Shown: positions 1 through 7,895, counted from the first letter of the stretch. The stretch: 23,128 bases of DNA from an uncultured Eubacteriales bacterium (GCA_959602365.1 CAUGSS010000038.1:1-23128), one strand, 5' to 3'. Program-made: numbers and translations. The notes: a model not told the origin generated them from the letters alone.

Positions 1-720
1 ATCGCCACCCCCCGGATGGCCCTGACCGCCGCGGAGTACCTGGCCTTTGAGAAGGGGATGCACGTGCTGGTCATCATGACCGACATCACCAACTACGCCG
101 AGGCCCTGCGGGAGATCTCCGCGGCCAAGAAGGAGGTCCCGGGCCGCCGGGGCTATCCGGGCTATCTGTACACCGACCTGGCCACCATGTACGAGCGGGC
201 GGGCCGTCAGCTGGGCAAGGAGGGCTCCATCACCATGATCCCCATCCTGACCATGCCCGAGGACGACAAAACCCACCCCATCCCCGACCTGACCGGCTAT
301 ATCACCGAGGGCCAGATCATCCTGAGCCGGGAGCTGTACCGCAAGGGCATCGTACCCCCGGTGGACGTGCTGCCCTCCCTGAGCCGTCTGAAGGACAAGG
401 GCATCGGTGAGGGCAAGACCCGGGAGGACCACTCGGGCACCATGAACCAGCTCTTCGCCGCCTACGCCACCGGCAAGGAGGCCAAGGAGCTGATGAGCAT
501 CCTGGGCGAGGCCGCCCTGTCCGCCACCGATCTGCTCTACGCCAAGTTTGCCGACGAGTTTGAAAAGCGCTATGTGGCCCAGGGGAACGAAGAAAACCGC
601 TCCATTGAGGAGACGCTGAACCTGGGCTGGGAGCTGCTGAGCATCCTGCCGGTGGGCGAGCTCAAGCGCATCAAGGAAGAGCACATCGCCAAGTACCTCC
701 CCAAGAAAGACGCCGAGTAA
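1..720 (+). CDS. ntpB: V/A-type ATP synthase subunit B, C-terminal part (5' end outside window)
   Basis: The reading frame is open from base 1, so the gene begins upstream; the first in-frame ATG at 16 is internal (the frame reads IATPRMALTAAEYLAFEKG). About 239 of the usual roughly 460 residues are present. The stretch around window residues 40-68, with PGRRGYPGYLYTDLATMYER, is the hallmark of the non-catalytic nucleotide-binding B subunit, and the helical C-terminal domain follows. In the family, B alternates with catalytic subunit A in the A3B3 head of the rotary ATPase, which couples ATP turnover to H+ or Na+ movement across the membrane. Subunit D follows after a 12-base gap, the order found in bacterial ntp/atp operons. 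The missing N-terminus is a window edge effect. Confidence 0.96.
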   Translation: MATPRMALTAAEYLAFEKGMHVLVIMTDITNYAEALREISAAKKEVPGRRGYPGYLYTDLATMYERAGRQLGKEGSITMIPILTMPEDDKTHPIPDLTGYITEGQIILSRELYRKGIVPPVDVLPSLSRLKDKGIGEGKTREDHSGTMNQLFAAYATGKEAKELMSILGEAALSATDLLYAKFADEFEKRYVAQGNEENRSIEETLNLGWELLSILPVGELKRIKEEHIAKYLPKKDAE

Positions 721-732
721 GGGGGTCATCCC

Positions 733-1428
733 ATGCCGAATACCACTGTGAGCGCCACCCGCATGGAGCTGACCCGGCTCAAGGGGCGTTTGAAGACCGC
801 CATCCGGGGCCACAAGCTGCTCAAGGACAAGCGGGACGAGCTGATGAAGCAGTTTCTGGACGTGGTGCGGGAAAACCGGGCGGTCCGGCAGCGGGTGGAA
901 GAGGGCCTGAAGCGTGCCCACGCCTCCTTTACCGTGGCCTCCGCCCTGATGAGCGCCGAGATGCTGGAGCAGGCCCTGCTCTATCCCAAACAGAGCGTGG
1001 AGCTGGGGCTGACCACCAAGAATATCATGTCCGTCTCGGTGCCGGAGTACCATTTCAGCACCGTGGGCGGCACCGGGGACATCTATCCCTACGGCTTTGC
1101 CACCACCAGCTGCGAGCTGGATGACGCGGTGGACGCCCTGTCCTCGGTGTTCCAGGACATGCTGCGGCTGGCCCAGATTGAAAAGACCACCCAGCTGCTG
1201 GCGGAGGAGATCGAAAAGACCCGCCGCCGGGTCAACGCCCTGGAATATGTGATGATCCCTCAGACCGAGGAGAGCATCAAGTATATCTCCATGAAGCTGG
1301 AGGAGAACGACCGCAACTCCACCATCCGGCTCATGAAGGTGAAGGATATGATGCTCCAGGAGTCCATCGAGCAGAAGCGCCGCGCCGACGCGGAGGCCCT
1401 GGCCGCCGCCCAGGCCGGGAGCGCATAA
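733..1428 (+). CDS. ntpD: V/A-type ATP synthase subunit D
   Basis: 231 residues, the usual size for subunit D. The N-terminus (MPNTTVSATRMELTRLKGRL) and the early KTAIRGHKLLKDKRDELM stretch are diagnostic of the family, and the protein is mostly long helices, as expected for the antiparallel coiled coil of the central rotor stalk. In the complex, D turns inside the A3B3 head and transmits torque to the membrane ring. The start ATG follows the AAGGGGG ribosome binding site at 719-725, directly after the ntpB stop, so the two genes are co-translated. The Ala-rich tail after about residue 220 is low complexity. A strong hairpin terminator lies just downstream, so D is the last gene of the operon. 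Confidence 0.96.
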   Translation: MPNTTVSATRMELTRLKGRLKTAIRGHKLLKDKRDELMKQFLDVVRENRAVRQRVEEGLKRAHASFTVASALMSAEMLEQALLYPKQSVELGLTTKNIMSVSVPEYHFSTVGGTGDIYPYGFATTSCELDDAVDALSSVFQDMLRLAQIEKTTQLLAEEIEKTRRRVNALEYVMIPQTEESIKYISMKLEENDRNSTIRLMKVKDMMLQESIEQKRRADAEALAAAQAGSA

Positions 1429-1435
1429 CAACAGC

Positions 1436-1474
1436 AAAAACACCGGTGTGCCTCAGGCACACCGGTGTTTTTTT
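1436..1474. terminator. Bidirectional intrinsic terminator between ntpD and the lipoprotein gene
   Basis: A perfect 12-bp stem, caccggtgtgcc at 1441-1452 pairing with ggcacaccggtg at 1456-1467, closes a tca loop. It is flanked by an A run on the left (1436-1440) and a T run on the right (1468-1474), so it can work on both strands. It separates the ATPase operon from the convergent lipoprotein gene whose stop is at 1478-1480. Confidence 0.9.
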
Positions 1475-1477
1475 CGT

Positions 1478-2290
1478 TCAGTTTTTGGTCAGCCAGCAGC
1501 CCTCGATGCACATGCCGCTGCCCAGGCCGCCGGAAGTGGTCTCCGCCCCGAAGGGATAGAGGTTGATGGCGTCGTTTCCGTCGGTGATGGGGATGGACCA
1601 GTCCTCATAGCGCTCGTCCCCCCGCTGGTTCTCCTGGAGCTCCACGGTGATGGGGCTGTCCACCGCCTCGCTGCGGGCCAGGCCGCCGAAATTGTCGGCG
1701 ACGCTGTAGGTCAGGGTGACCGTGTCCCCCTCCACCTGGAGGATGTCCACAGTGTAGTCGTGGTCCTCGTCGGCGTAAGTATAGGTGCCCTCCAGCTTCC
1801 AGGTGTGGGTCTCGTCCACCTCATACTGAGGGGCCACCGTGTCCAGATCCATCCGGCTGGGCACGCAGACCCGGCCGCCTTTTTCGATCTTGACCCAGAC
1901 CAGGAAGGACTGATCCAGCAGGTCGCTGGTCCGCTCCACCTGGTAGATATAGCAGTAAAAGCCGGCCGCGGCCTCGTAGGCCTCCTTGAGCTGATAGCTC
2001 TGGGTCCCGGCCTTCTGGACCCCGGGGCCGTAATACTCCTCCATCATCGCGTCGGCCTGGGCCAGCAGGTCGCTGTCCCCGATCTGGTCGCCGCCGGCGC
2101 CGCCCTGGTCTCCCTCCGGGGTCTCTTCGGCCGGCGTCTCTTCTGCCGGCGTCTGCTGGGCGGGCTGGGAGGCGGCGGGCCCCGGCGTGCCGGCATCCGT
2201 CTCAGCGCGCTGGGCGGGCTGGCCGCCGCATCCAGCCAGCAAGGAGCACAGGCACAGCGCCGCCGCCAGGCTCCAAATCCTTCGTCTCAA
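1478..2290 (-). CDS. Predicted lipoprotein of unknown function
   Basis: 270 residues. The N-terminus has basic residues (MRRR), a hydrophobic stretch and the lipobox LLAGC with Cys at residue 21, so the product should be a membrane-anchored lipoprotein. Residues about 25-65 are a low-complexity linker rich in Pro, Ala, Glu and Thr with a repeated AEETP motif. The rest (about 75-270) looks like a soluble acidic domain with alternating beta-strand patterns (YKLEGTYTYADE-like stretches); I do not recognise the family. The start is a TTG at 2288-2290, chosen because AAAGGAGG lies 6 bases upstream and the signal peptide begins there. A good promoter is present at 2335-2363 and the gene ends at a bidirectional terminator, so it is a single-gene unit. 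Confident as a gene, unknown in role. Confidence 0.85.
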   Translation of the reverse strand: MRRRIWSLAAALCLCSLLAGCGGQPAQRAETDAGTPGPAASQPAQQTPAEETPAEETPEGDQGGAGGDQIGDSDLLAQADAMMEEYYGPGVQKAGTQSYQLKEAYEAAAGFYCYIYQVERTSDLLDQSFLVWVKIEKGGRVCVPSRMDLDTVAPQYEVDETHTWKLEGTYTYADEDHDYTVDILQVEGDTVTLTYSVADNFGGLARSEAVDSPITVELQENQRGDERYEDWSIPITDGNDAINLYPFGAETTSGGLGSGMCIEGCWLTKN

Positions 2291-2334
2291 AATATTCCTC
2301 CTTTGAAACTGTTTTTATGTGAAAACTTTTTCTC

Positions 2335-2363
2335 ATTTTACCCCGTTCCAGCCCTGGCGTCAA
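2335..2363 (-). promoter_or_regulatory. SigA-type promoter of the lipoprotein gene
   Basis: Reading the minus strand, TTGACG (2358-2363) and TAAAAT (2335-2340) are separated by 17 bases. The lipoprotein TTG start lies about 45 bases downstream. Confidence 0.75.
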
Positions 2364-2514
2364 GGACAATCGGGTTGACTGCTGCAGCAGGCAGAGCTGC
2401 CAGGCCATGGCAGATTCCGGCGCGCCCAGCCATACCGGGGTTTCGCCGCCCTTCCCGGCCGGCGGCGCCGTTCCGCCGCCATTCTCTCCTTTTTGAGCGA
2501 AAACACTTCTCTTC

Positions 2515-2542
2515 TTGCTTTTTCCCCAATCTATGATATACT
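2515..2542 (+). promoter_or_regulatory. Candidate promoter of the small membrane protein gene
   Basis: TTGCTT (2515-2520) and TATACT (2537-2542) are spaced by 16 bases, about 35 bases upstream of the ATG at 2577. Together with the divergent promoter at 2335-2363 it accounts for most of the 286-base gap between the two divergent genes. Confidence 0.55.
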
Positions 2543-2576
2543 TAGCATATCCAAACTTTTGGGAGGTAGAGAGCAT

Positions 2577-2870
2577 ATGAATAACGAAGTCAACAACGGG
2601 CAAAATCTGTCCATCGCCGCTTTGGTACTGGGTATTCTGGGCATTGTCGGCGGTTTCATCCCCGTGGTGTGCTACTTCACCACCATCTGTGCCATTCTGG
2701 GCATCATTTTGGGCGTGAAGGGCCGTCAAATGAGTGTCGCCGCCACCGGTTCCGCCTCCGGCCTGGCCACCGCCGGTCTGGTGCTGGGCATTGTCGGCAC
2801 CGCTTTCGCTGTGCTGGGTCTGATCTGCACCGTGTGCGGCCTGGCTGTGCTGGGCGCCATGGCGGGATAA
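2577..2870 (+). CDS. Small membrane protein, DUF4190-like
   Basis: 97 residues from the ATG at 2577, which follows GGGAGG at a suitable distance; the frame is open further upstream but without a ribosome binding site. After a short polar start (MNNEVNNGQNLS) come two hydrophobic hairpins: about residues 12-45 (IAALVLGILGIVGGFIPVV and a second segment ending ILGVKGR) and about 60-95. The ALVLGILG...LGVKGRQM layout with a repeated ASGLATAGLVLGIVG half is typical of DUF4190-type integral membrane proteins. Their role is unknown. A hairpin terminator follows 20 bases after the stop. The family assignment rests on pattern only. Confidence 0.8.
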   Translation: MNNEVNNGQNLSIAALVLGILGIVGGFIPVVCYFTTICAILGIILGVKGRQMSVAATGSASGLATAGLVLGIVGTAFAVLGLICTVCGLAVLGAMAG

Positions 2871-2892
2871 CCCATCCCTTTCCTGCAACCCG

Positions 2893-2930
2893 GACATCCG
2901 TGTGCCCAGGCACACGGATGTCTTCTTCTC
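2893..2930 (+). terminator. Hairpin terminator after the small membrane protein gene
   Basis: A perfect 14-bp inverted repeat, gacatccgtgtgcc (2893-2906) and ggcacacggatgtc (2909-2922), is followed by a pyrimidine-rich ttcttctc tract. The T run is interrupted, so read-through into the next gene is possible. The core gtgtgcc/ggcacac is shared with the terminator at 1441-1467. Confidence 0.7.
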
Positions 2931-2946
2931 TCCGGAGGTGATCCCC

Positions 2947-3759
2947 CTGTTCCCCTATTTCGTGCTCTTCGGCCGCATCATTCCCATGTATGCCGCCATG
3001 GCGGTGATGGGCATTCTGATCTCCGGCTGGTATCTGTGCCGCTCTGCAAAGCGCCGCGGAATGGACGAAAATGATGTCATCATTCTGGGCCTGATAGTCT
3101 GCATAGGCGTCTTTCTGGGCGGTCATCTGCTCTACGCCCTGGTCAATTACAACACCCTGCCCGAGATTTTCCGCCAGACCAGCTGGAAGGGGCTGCTGGA
3201 GGCGCTCCGGATCAGCTTCTCCGGCTCTGTCTTTTACGGCGGCCTGGGGGGCGGCATCCTGGCCGCCGTCATCGACCGCCGGATCCGGAAAAAGCCTCTG
3301 ACCCCCTATGCAGACCTGCTGGCCCCCGCCGCACCCCTGTTCCACGGCTTCGCCCGGGTGGGCTGCTTTCTGGGCGGCTGCTGCTACGGCATTCCCTGCT
3401 CCGTCGGGTTTATATACACCCGCTCCCTCTTCCCCGAGGCCGACGGCGTACGCCGCTTTCCGGTGCAGCTGCTGGAGGCCGCCTTCGACTTTGCGCTCTT
3501 CCTGCTGCTCCACCGGCTGAGCCGAAGGGAGAAGTGGCGGGGGGTGCTGCTCCCCCTGTATCTGCTGCTCTACTCCGCCTTCCGCTTTGGGGACGAGTTT
3601 CTCCGGGGAGATACCGTGCGGGGCATCTGGTGGGGCCTGTCCACCTCCCAGTGGATCAGCATTCCCCTCTTTCTCTGCGCCGCCCTGCTGCTGTTCCGCT
3701 GGGCGCGGCGCAGCAGGGCCGCCGGGGATATCCACGCAAGAACGCATACCTCGCCCTGA
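2947..3759 (+). CDS. Lgt-like polytopic membrane protein (prolipoprotein diacylglyceryl transferase superfamily, divergent)
   Basis: About 270 residues with roughly seven hydrophobic segments. The order of landmarks follows Lgt: an N-terminal membrane segment (RIIPMYAAMAVMG), a GSVFYGGLGGGILAA stretch, HGFARVGCFLGGCCYG, and a C-terminal RFGDEFLRGD loop. In true Lgt the corresponding motifs carry a conserved His (FHGGL) and GN/N residues (GRxGNFxNxE); here the His is Tyr and the Asn positions are Cys/Gly. The protein may therefore transfer a different lipid group or have another role. Start choice is uncertain. The longest frame starts with a GTG at 2902, inside the upstream terminator stem; GGAGGTGATC at 2934-2943 points instead to the CTG at 2947, with GTG 2962 and ATG 2989 as alternatives. 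Confidence 0.8.
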   Translation: MFPYFVLFGRIIPMYAAMAVMGILISGWYLCRSAKRRGMDENDVIILGLIVCIGVFLGGHLLYALVNYNTLPEIFRQTSWKGLLEALRISFSGSVFYGGLGGGILAAVIDRRIRKKPLTPYADLLAPAAPLFHGFARVGCFLGGCCYGIPCSVGFIYTRSLFPEADGVRRFPVQLLEAAFDFALFLLLHRLSRREKWRGVLLPLYLLLYSAFRFGDEFLRGDTVRGIWWGLSTSQWISIPLFLCAALLLFRWARRSRAAGDIHARTHTSP

Positions 3760-3838
3760 CCTTGCCCACCACGTCTTTCCTTTTCACGATCCTGCTCTGC
3801 CCGCAGGCCGAACCAATATAGGAAGGAGATAGCATCCG

Positions 3839-4600
3839 ATGAAAAAGCAGCTACCAATGTGCCTCATGGCAGTCTGCCTTTGTATCGTATGGACGCCTGT
3901 CAGCGCCCGGGCCTACGACTATCGAGACGATATCCTGGCCCAGGATGCGAACGCAGAGGCGTATTATGGCATGGAGGACGACATCCTGGATGCTCTGTCC
4001 TCCACGGGAACAGTGCGCTTTGACCGAGCCGTACGGGTGTACCGCTTTGACTGGCAGGATCTGGTTCAGGCTCTGGAGGGAGATTTTGAAGCTCTAACGG
4101 CCAAAACAGGTCAGCCGGTCTGGATGGTACCGGTGGACATGGGGGACGGCTTCGCTGCCGCTGTCATTAGGGAGTCGGAGTTCACCACCGAGCAATATCA
4201 AGCCCCTCCCGCCAGCGACACCCACCTCTTTGACCCTGAGGCGGTCGAAATACTGCTGGCCGGGACGGACTTCACCTCGGTCTACCTCACCGCGCTTCCC
4301 GCCGCCCCCTGGACCACAACAGTTGTGGTGGCCGTGGACGCCGCCGGCACCGTCAGCGCCGTTCCCTTTGCCGCGCGGCCGGAGTTTATGCCCTTTGAAA
4401 ACGGCCGCTGGTATGTTGGCCCGGAACTGGCGGAGTTACTGTCGGCCTATGCCTCAGCGCAGGGGTTGGCCGCACCCTCCACCCCCGGTAGAGCCATCCC
4501 TCTGGCGCTGGGCGTTGCCGGCGGAGCGGTGGCGTGCGCCGCCGCTGTGACCGTCGTTCTGGCTCTGGGCCGGGCGCGGAGCGGGGTGCAGAGACGATAA
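3839..4600 (+). CDS. Exported, C-terminally membrane-anchored protein of unknown function
   Basis: 253 residues. A signal peptide (MKKQLPMCLMAVCLCIVWTP, with likely cleavage after VSARA) is followed by an acidic extracellular region starting YDYRDDILAQDANAEAYYG. Near the C-terminus a hydrophobic Ala/Val/Gly segment (about residues 222-243) ends in a basic tail (GRARSGVQRR), which fits a type I membrane topology. The ATG at 3839 follows AGGAAGGAG with a spacing of about 12 bases. The gene has somewhat lower GC than its neighbours at the 5' end. It stands alone between the Lgt-like gene and a convergent terminator. I do not recognise a domain; a structural or sensor role at the surface is possible but unsupported. 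Confidence 0.8.
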   Translation: MKKQLPMCLMAVCLCIVWTPVSARAYDYRDDILAQDANAEAYYGMEDDILDALSSTGTVRFDRAVRVYRFDWQDLVQALEGDFEALTAKTGQPVWMVPVDMGDGFAAAVIRESEFTTEQYQAPPASDTHLFDPEAVEILLAGTDFTSVYLTALPAAPWTTTVVVAVDAAGTVSAVPFAARPEFMPFENGRWYVGPELAELLSAYASAQGLAAPSTPGRAIPLALGVAGGAVACAAAVTVVLALGRARSGVQRR

Positions 4601-4615
4601 CCGCAGGAAACAAAC

Positions 4616-4660
4616 AGGCGCGGACCTGCCGAAATACAGGTCCGCGCCTTGTTGTTTCTT
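4616..4660. terminator. Bidirectional terminator between the exported protein gene and cysN
   Basis: A perfect 13-bp stem, aggcgcggacctg (4616-4628) with caggtccgcgcct (4637-4649), closes an 8-base loop. A T-rich tract follows on the plus strand and an A/C-rich one precedes it. It lies between convergent genes and should stop transcripts from both sides. Confidence 0.85.
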
Positions 4661-4662
4661 TT

Positions 4663-6405
4663 TTATTTGGAGTTGGGCAGCGCGCTCTCCGCGTCGTCGT
4701 GGCTGCTGATGCAGCGGATCTGGCGGTAGGTCTCAAATTTCAGCCAGCGGTTCAGGAATTCGGCGATGTTGCCGCCGTTGCGGTCCTGCTCCTGGGCCAC
4801 GGCGTTCTCCCGCACAAAGCGGGCGGCCTCCTCCTCGCTGCCGATCTGAATCTCCAGGCCCCGGCCGTTGACCACGGGCAGGCCGTTATAGCTGTAGTCC
4901 TTCAGCTCGTCGATGCGCTCCACCCGGCTGTCCCGCACCAGAATGGCCTTGCCCTTCTTGAGCAGCAGGATGTCCATATACCGGGGATACTCATAGCTCA
5001 GGCCGGACAGGGGGAGCTCGTCCCCCACGCCGTAGACCGCGGTGGGGGCCTCCGCCTTGACGATCTCCAGCTTGTTGTAGTCGTAGAAATACTCGTCAAA
5101 GATGCCCGACTTGACCCGGCCGCCGGGATAGCGGAAGGAGGTGCCGGTGATCTGGCTCTTGGGCTCCTCGGCGGCCATGATGATGCCGCCGCCGGCCACG
5201 TCGTAGCCGTCCACCAGCACAAACCGGCCGGTGACGGCGCAGTCGGCAAAGGTGTCGAAGGCCAGGGTGTCCTTGCAGGAGATGACCACCTCGGCCACGT
5301 CGTTCAGGTCGATCTGATCCTTGGCCCCCCCGTCCAGGGTGGCGGCGTCCATGACCCGCAGGATCTGCTCCAGCTCGCACTCGCTCTCGGCGGTGGCCAG
5401 CTTGAGCTTGTACTTCTTGCCCCGCACCAGGGGCTCCTTGCCCATCCAGAACAGGTTGGCCCGGAAGGTGTTGGAGATCAGGGGCTTCTGGCTGGCGAAG
5501 GTGATCAGCTCGCCCCGCTTGTTGAAGAACTCGTCGGTGACGGTGATGCCCACGCTCTCCCCGGCCTTCACGGTGCTCTTCTTGTCCCGGGGGGCCCAGT
5601 ACTCCACCGTCTTGACCCGGGTGGTCTTGCCCTCGGGATAGATGGTAATCTCATCCCCGGCGGAGAGGGTGCCCGACTCGATGCGGCCGGCGATGATCCG
5701 CCGGTCGTCGAACTTGTACACGTCCTGGATGGGGAACCGGAGGGCCCGGTGCTCCAGGCCCTTCTCCTTCTCGATGGAGTCCATGGCCTCCAGGGCGGTC
5801 AGCCCGTGCCACCAGGACAGCTTCTCGCTCTTTTCAGTGATGTTCTGGCCCTCAAAGGCGGAGATGGGGATGTAGCCGATGGGATGGACATGCAGCTCGC
5901 TGAGGTAGGCCTCCATGTCCCGCCGGATCTGCTCAAAGACCTCCTGGCGGTAGCCCACCAGGTCCATCTTGTTCACCAGCACATAGCAGCGGCGGATACC
6001 CAGCAGTGAGAGCAGATAGGCGTGGCGCTTGGACTGCTCCTGGACTCCCTCCCGGGCGTCGATGAGCAGGAAGGCGGCCTCGGCATCGGCGGCGCCGGAG
6101 ATCATATTCTTCAGAAATTCCTTGTGGCCCGGGGCGTCGATGATGACGTAATCCCGCTTGTCCGTCTGGAACTGAATCTGGGTGGTGTCGATGGTGATGT
6201 TCTGCTTCTGCTCCTCCTCAAAGGCGTCCAGCAGGTAGGCGTACTCGAAGGGCTTGCCGCTCTCCTTGGAGATGCGCATCACCTTGTCCACCGTGCCCTG
6301 GGGCAGGGATTGGGTGTCGTAGAGCAGCCGGCCGATGAAGGTGGACTTGCCGTGGTCCACATGGCCCACCACCACGATATTCAAAATCTCACGTTCGCTA
6401 TTCAT
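4663..6405 (-). CDS. cysN: Sulfate adenylyltransferase subunit 1 (GTPase), with long C-terminal extension
   Basis: 580 residues from the ATG at 6405, which has GGGAG upstream; a GTG six codons earlier overlaps the cysD stop but lacks a ribosome binding site. The N-terminal GTPase domain shows G1 GHVDHGKST (residues 14-22), G3 DAPGH (about 90-94) and G4 NKMD (about 145-148), with the ITIDT switch typical of CysN rather than EF-Tu. Beta-barrel domains follow to about residue 430. In the family, CysN hydrolyses GTP to drive CysD in making APS from sulfate and ATP. The protein is longer than stand-alone CysN (about 430-475), but the extra roughly 150 residues have no second P-loop, so it is not a CysN-APS kinase fusion. 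Translationally coupled downstream of cysD. Confidence 0.93.
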   Translation of the reverse strand: MNSEREILNIVVVGHVDHGKSTFIGRLLYDTQSLPQGTVDKVMRISKESGKPFEYAYLLDAFEEEQKQNITIDTTQIQFQTDKRDYVIIDAPGHKEFLKNMISGAADAEAAFLLIDAREGVQEQSKRHAYLLSLLGIRRCYVLVNKMDLVGYRQEVFEQIRRDMEAYLSELHVHPIGYIPISAFEGQNITEKSEKLSWWHGLTALEAMDSIEKEKGLEHRALRFPIQDVYKFDDRRIIAGRIESGTLSAGDEITIYPEGKTTRVKTVEYWAPRDKKSTVKAGESVGITVTDEFFNKRGELITFASQKPLISNTFRANLFWMGKEPLVRGKKYKLKLATAESECELEQILRVMDAATLDGGAKDQIDLNDVAEVVISCKDTLAFDTFADCAVTGRFVLVDGYDVAGGGIIMAAEEPKSQITGTSFRYPGGRVKSGIFDEYFYDYNKLEIVKAEAPTAVYGVGDELPLSGLSYEYPRYMDILLLKKGKAILVRDSRVERIDELKDYSYNGLPVVNGRGLEIQIGSEEEAARFVRENAVAQEQDRNGGNIAEFLNRWLKFETYRQIRCISSHDDAESALPNSK

Positions 6406-6419
6406 TGGCTCCCTCTCCC

Positions 6420-7223
6420 TCACATATATCCTTCCTTGCGGAGCTTCTGCATGGCATAGGCGTCCTCCTGGTCCTGAGCCCGGCCGGCGCGCTCACCGGT
6501 GGTGGTGTGGCGCAGCTCCTCGATGATCTCGTCCACGGTGGTGGCGTTGGACTTGATCTTGCCGGTGCAGGGGGCGCAGCCCAGGGAGCGGTAGCGGTAG
6601 CCGTCCTTGGCGAAATAGAGGTCAATGACCGGAATATTTTCCCGGCGGATGTACTCCCAGATGTCGATCTCGCTCCAGGCCAGCAGCGGGTGGACCCGGA
6701 TGTGGTTGCCCTTGGGGAAGTCGGTCTTGAACTGGTCCCACAGCTCCGGGGGCTGGTTGGTGTAGTCCCACTCGTCGTTGGCGTTGCGCTCGGAGAACAC
6801 CCGCTCCTTGGAGCGGCTGCCCTCCTCGTCCCGGCGCACCCCCACGATCAGGCCGTCAAACTCGTACTCCTTGATGACCTGCTGCAGCGCGTCGGTCTTG
6901 AGGGCCTTGCAGCACACCAGCTTGGGGTAGTCCCGGGGGTTCATGCCCGCCTCGATGGCGGCGGTGTTGGTGTGGACGATCAGATCCAGATCCAGCTCAC
7001 GGGCCACCTTGTCCCGGAAGGCGATCATCTCGGGAATCTTATAAGTGGTATCCACATGGATAAAGGGGAAGGGGCAGTGGCCGAAAAAGGCCTTTTTTGC
7101 CAGCCAAAGCAGCACCGTGGAGTCCTTTCCGATGCTCCAGAGCATGCCCAGCTTGCCCAGTTTTTTGTATGCCTCCCGCAGGATATAGATGCTCTGCGCC
7201 TCCAGGGCGTCTAAATGATCCAT
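6420..7223 (-). CDS. cysD: Sulfate adenylyltransferase subunit 2
   Basis: 267 residues, slightly shorter than the usual roughly 300. The PP-loop motif SIGKDS (residues 30-35) and the distal GVRRDEEGSRSKERVFS stretch are hallmarks of CysD, the ATP-pyrophosphatase-family subunit that adenylates sulfate to APS. The stretch IPVIDLYFAKDGYRYRSLGC is also typical of the family. The ATG at 7223 follows AAGGAGG. The gene is first in a cysD-cysN operon with a near-consensus promoter at 7296-7324. No APS reductase, APS kinase or sulfite reductase gene lies in the window, so whether the APS feeds assimilation or respiration cannot be read here. Confidence 0.95.
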   Translation of the reverse strand: MDHLDALEAQSIYILREAYKKLGKLGMLWSIGKDSTVLLWLAKKAFFGHCPFPFIHVDTTYKIPEMIAFRDKVARELDLDLIVHTNTAAIEAGMNPRDYPKLVCCKALKTDALQQVIKEYEFDGLIVGVRRDEEGSRSKERVFSERNANDEWDYTNQPPELWDQFKTDFPKGNHIRVHPLLAWSEIDIWEYIRRENIPVIDLYFAKDGYRYRSLGCAPCTGKIKSNATTVDEIIEELRHTTTGERAGRAQDQEDAYAMQKLRKEGYM

Positions 7224-7295
7224 GTCGCTGATCCTCCTTGATCTCCCAGGCCCCGCCCGGGTTATCTCTCACCTTTGCATATGATGGCTTTGTAT

Positions 7296-7324
7296 ATCAT
7301 ATTCTTTCCGCCCAAGTTCGTCAA
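7296..7324 (-). promoter_or_regulatory. Promoter of the cysD-cysN operon
   Basis: On the minus strand TTGACG (7319-7324) and TATGAT (7296-7301) are spaced by 17 bases. The cysD start lies about 73 bases downstream. I see no clear T-box or SAM riboswitch in the short leader. Confidence 0.8.
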
Positions 7325-7370
7325 GATGAGAATTGTAACTTTTTCGTAACTTTTAAAATCCCAAAAGAAC

Positions 7371-7396
7371 GCCGCAGAACAGGCCTGTTCTGCGGC
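7371..7396 (-). terminator. Terminator of the acidic hypothetical protein gene
   Basis: A perfect 26-base palindrome (gccgcagaacagg and its complement) lies 15 bases beyond the stop of the minus-strand gene at 7411. It is followed on that strand by GTTCTTTTGGG. It insulates the downstream cysD promoter. Confidence 0.75.
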
Positions 7397-7410
7397 AAAA
7401 TATTCCAGTT

Positions 7411-7827
7411 TCAGAGAAGGTCGCTCTCCACCTGGACATGGTCGGTGCCATGGGCCTCAAACTCCGCCATATAGGCGTCCATCCGCCGGGTGAGCTCGGC
7501 AAAATTGGACTCGTCAATGGGGGCGTCGTCCATATCCCGCCGGGCTAGCTCCTCGGCCAGGATGTCGAAGAAGACCGCGTCCTCGTAGTCGGCGATGGCC
7601 TCGTGAATGCCCCCCTCCGCAAAAGCCCGGGAAGGCACCACCTGGCCCTGCCACAACTCTGCCAGGGCGGGCATCCCCTCCTGGGCGGCCTTGGCAAACA
7701 GCAGCGACTCCACCTCGTCATAGTCCTGGAACCGGTCATCTCCCCGGGCGGAATTGAGCACCCAGTTTCCGATATATGCCATGTCCAGCAGACGCCGGAA
7801 TTGTTTCGTGGTCAAATGAAGATCCAC
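7411..7827 (-). CDS. Acidic hypothetical protein (138 residues)
   Basis: 138 residues, cytosolic, rich in Asp, Glu and Ala, with no signal peptide or membrane segment. It appears largely helical: an N-terminal MDLHLTTKQFRRLLDMAYIG, then NWVLNSAR, a DYDEVESLLFAKA helix and an EDAVFFDILAEELARRD helix. The start is GTG at 7825-7827, supported by AAGGAGG nine bases upstream. A strong promoter (7896-7923) and its own terminator make it a single-gene unit. I do not recognise the family; a full set of expression signals supports a real gene. Confidence 0.82.
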   Translation of the reverse strand: MDLHLTTKQFRRLLDMAYIGNWVLNSARGDDRFQDYDEVESLLFAKAAQEGMPALAELWQGQVVPSRAFAEGGIHEAIADYEDAVFFDILAEELARRDMDDAPIDESNFAELTRRMDAYMAEFEAHGTDHVQVESDLL

Positions 7828-7895
7828 GGAGGATCGCCTCCTTTCCCGAAAAACCGTCTGACCGCTGGGCGGCGCCAGGCCGCTCCGGTATGCAT

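Noticed and set aside
4663..5130. APS kinase domain fused to CysN
   Set aside because: No GLSGxGKST P-loop is found in the C-terminal extension.
4534..6459. Long plus-strand frames across cysN
   Set aside because: They are antisense to cysN, whose GTPase motifs are unambiguous. The predicted proteins are repetitive Gly/Leu/Val/Asp strings typical of reverse-strand shadows.
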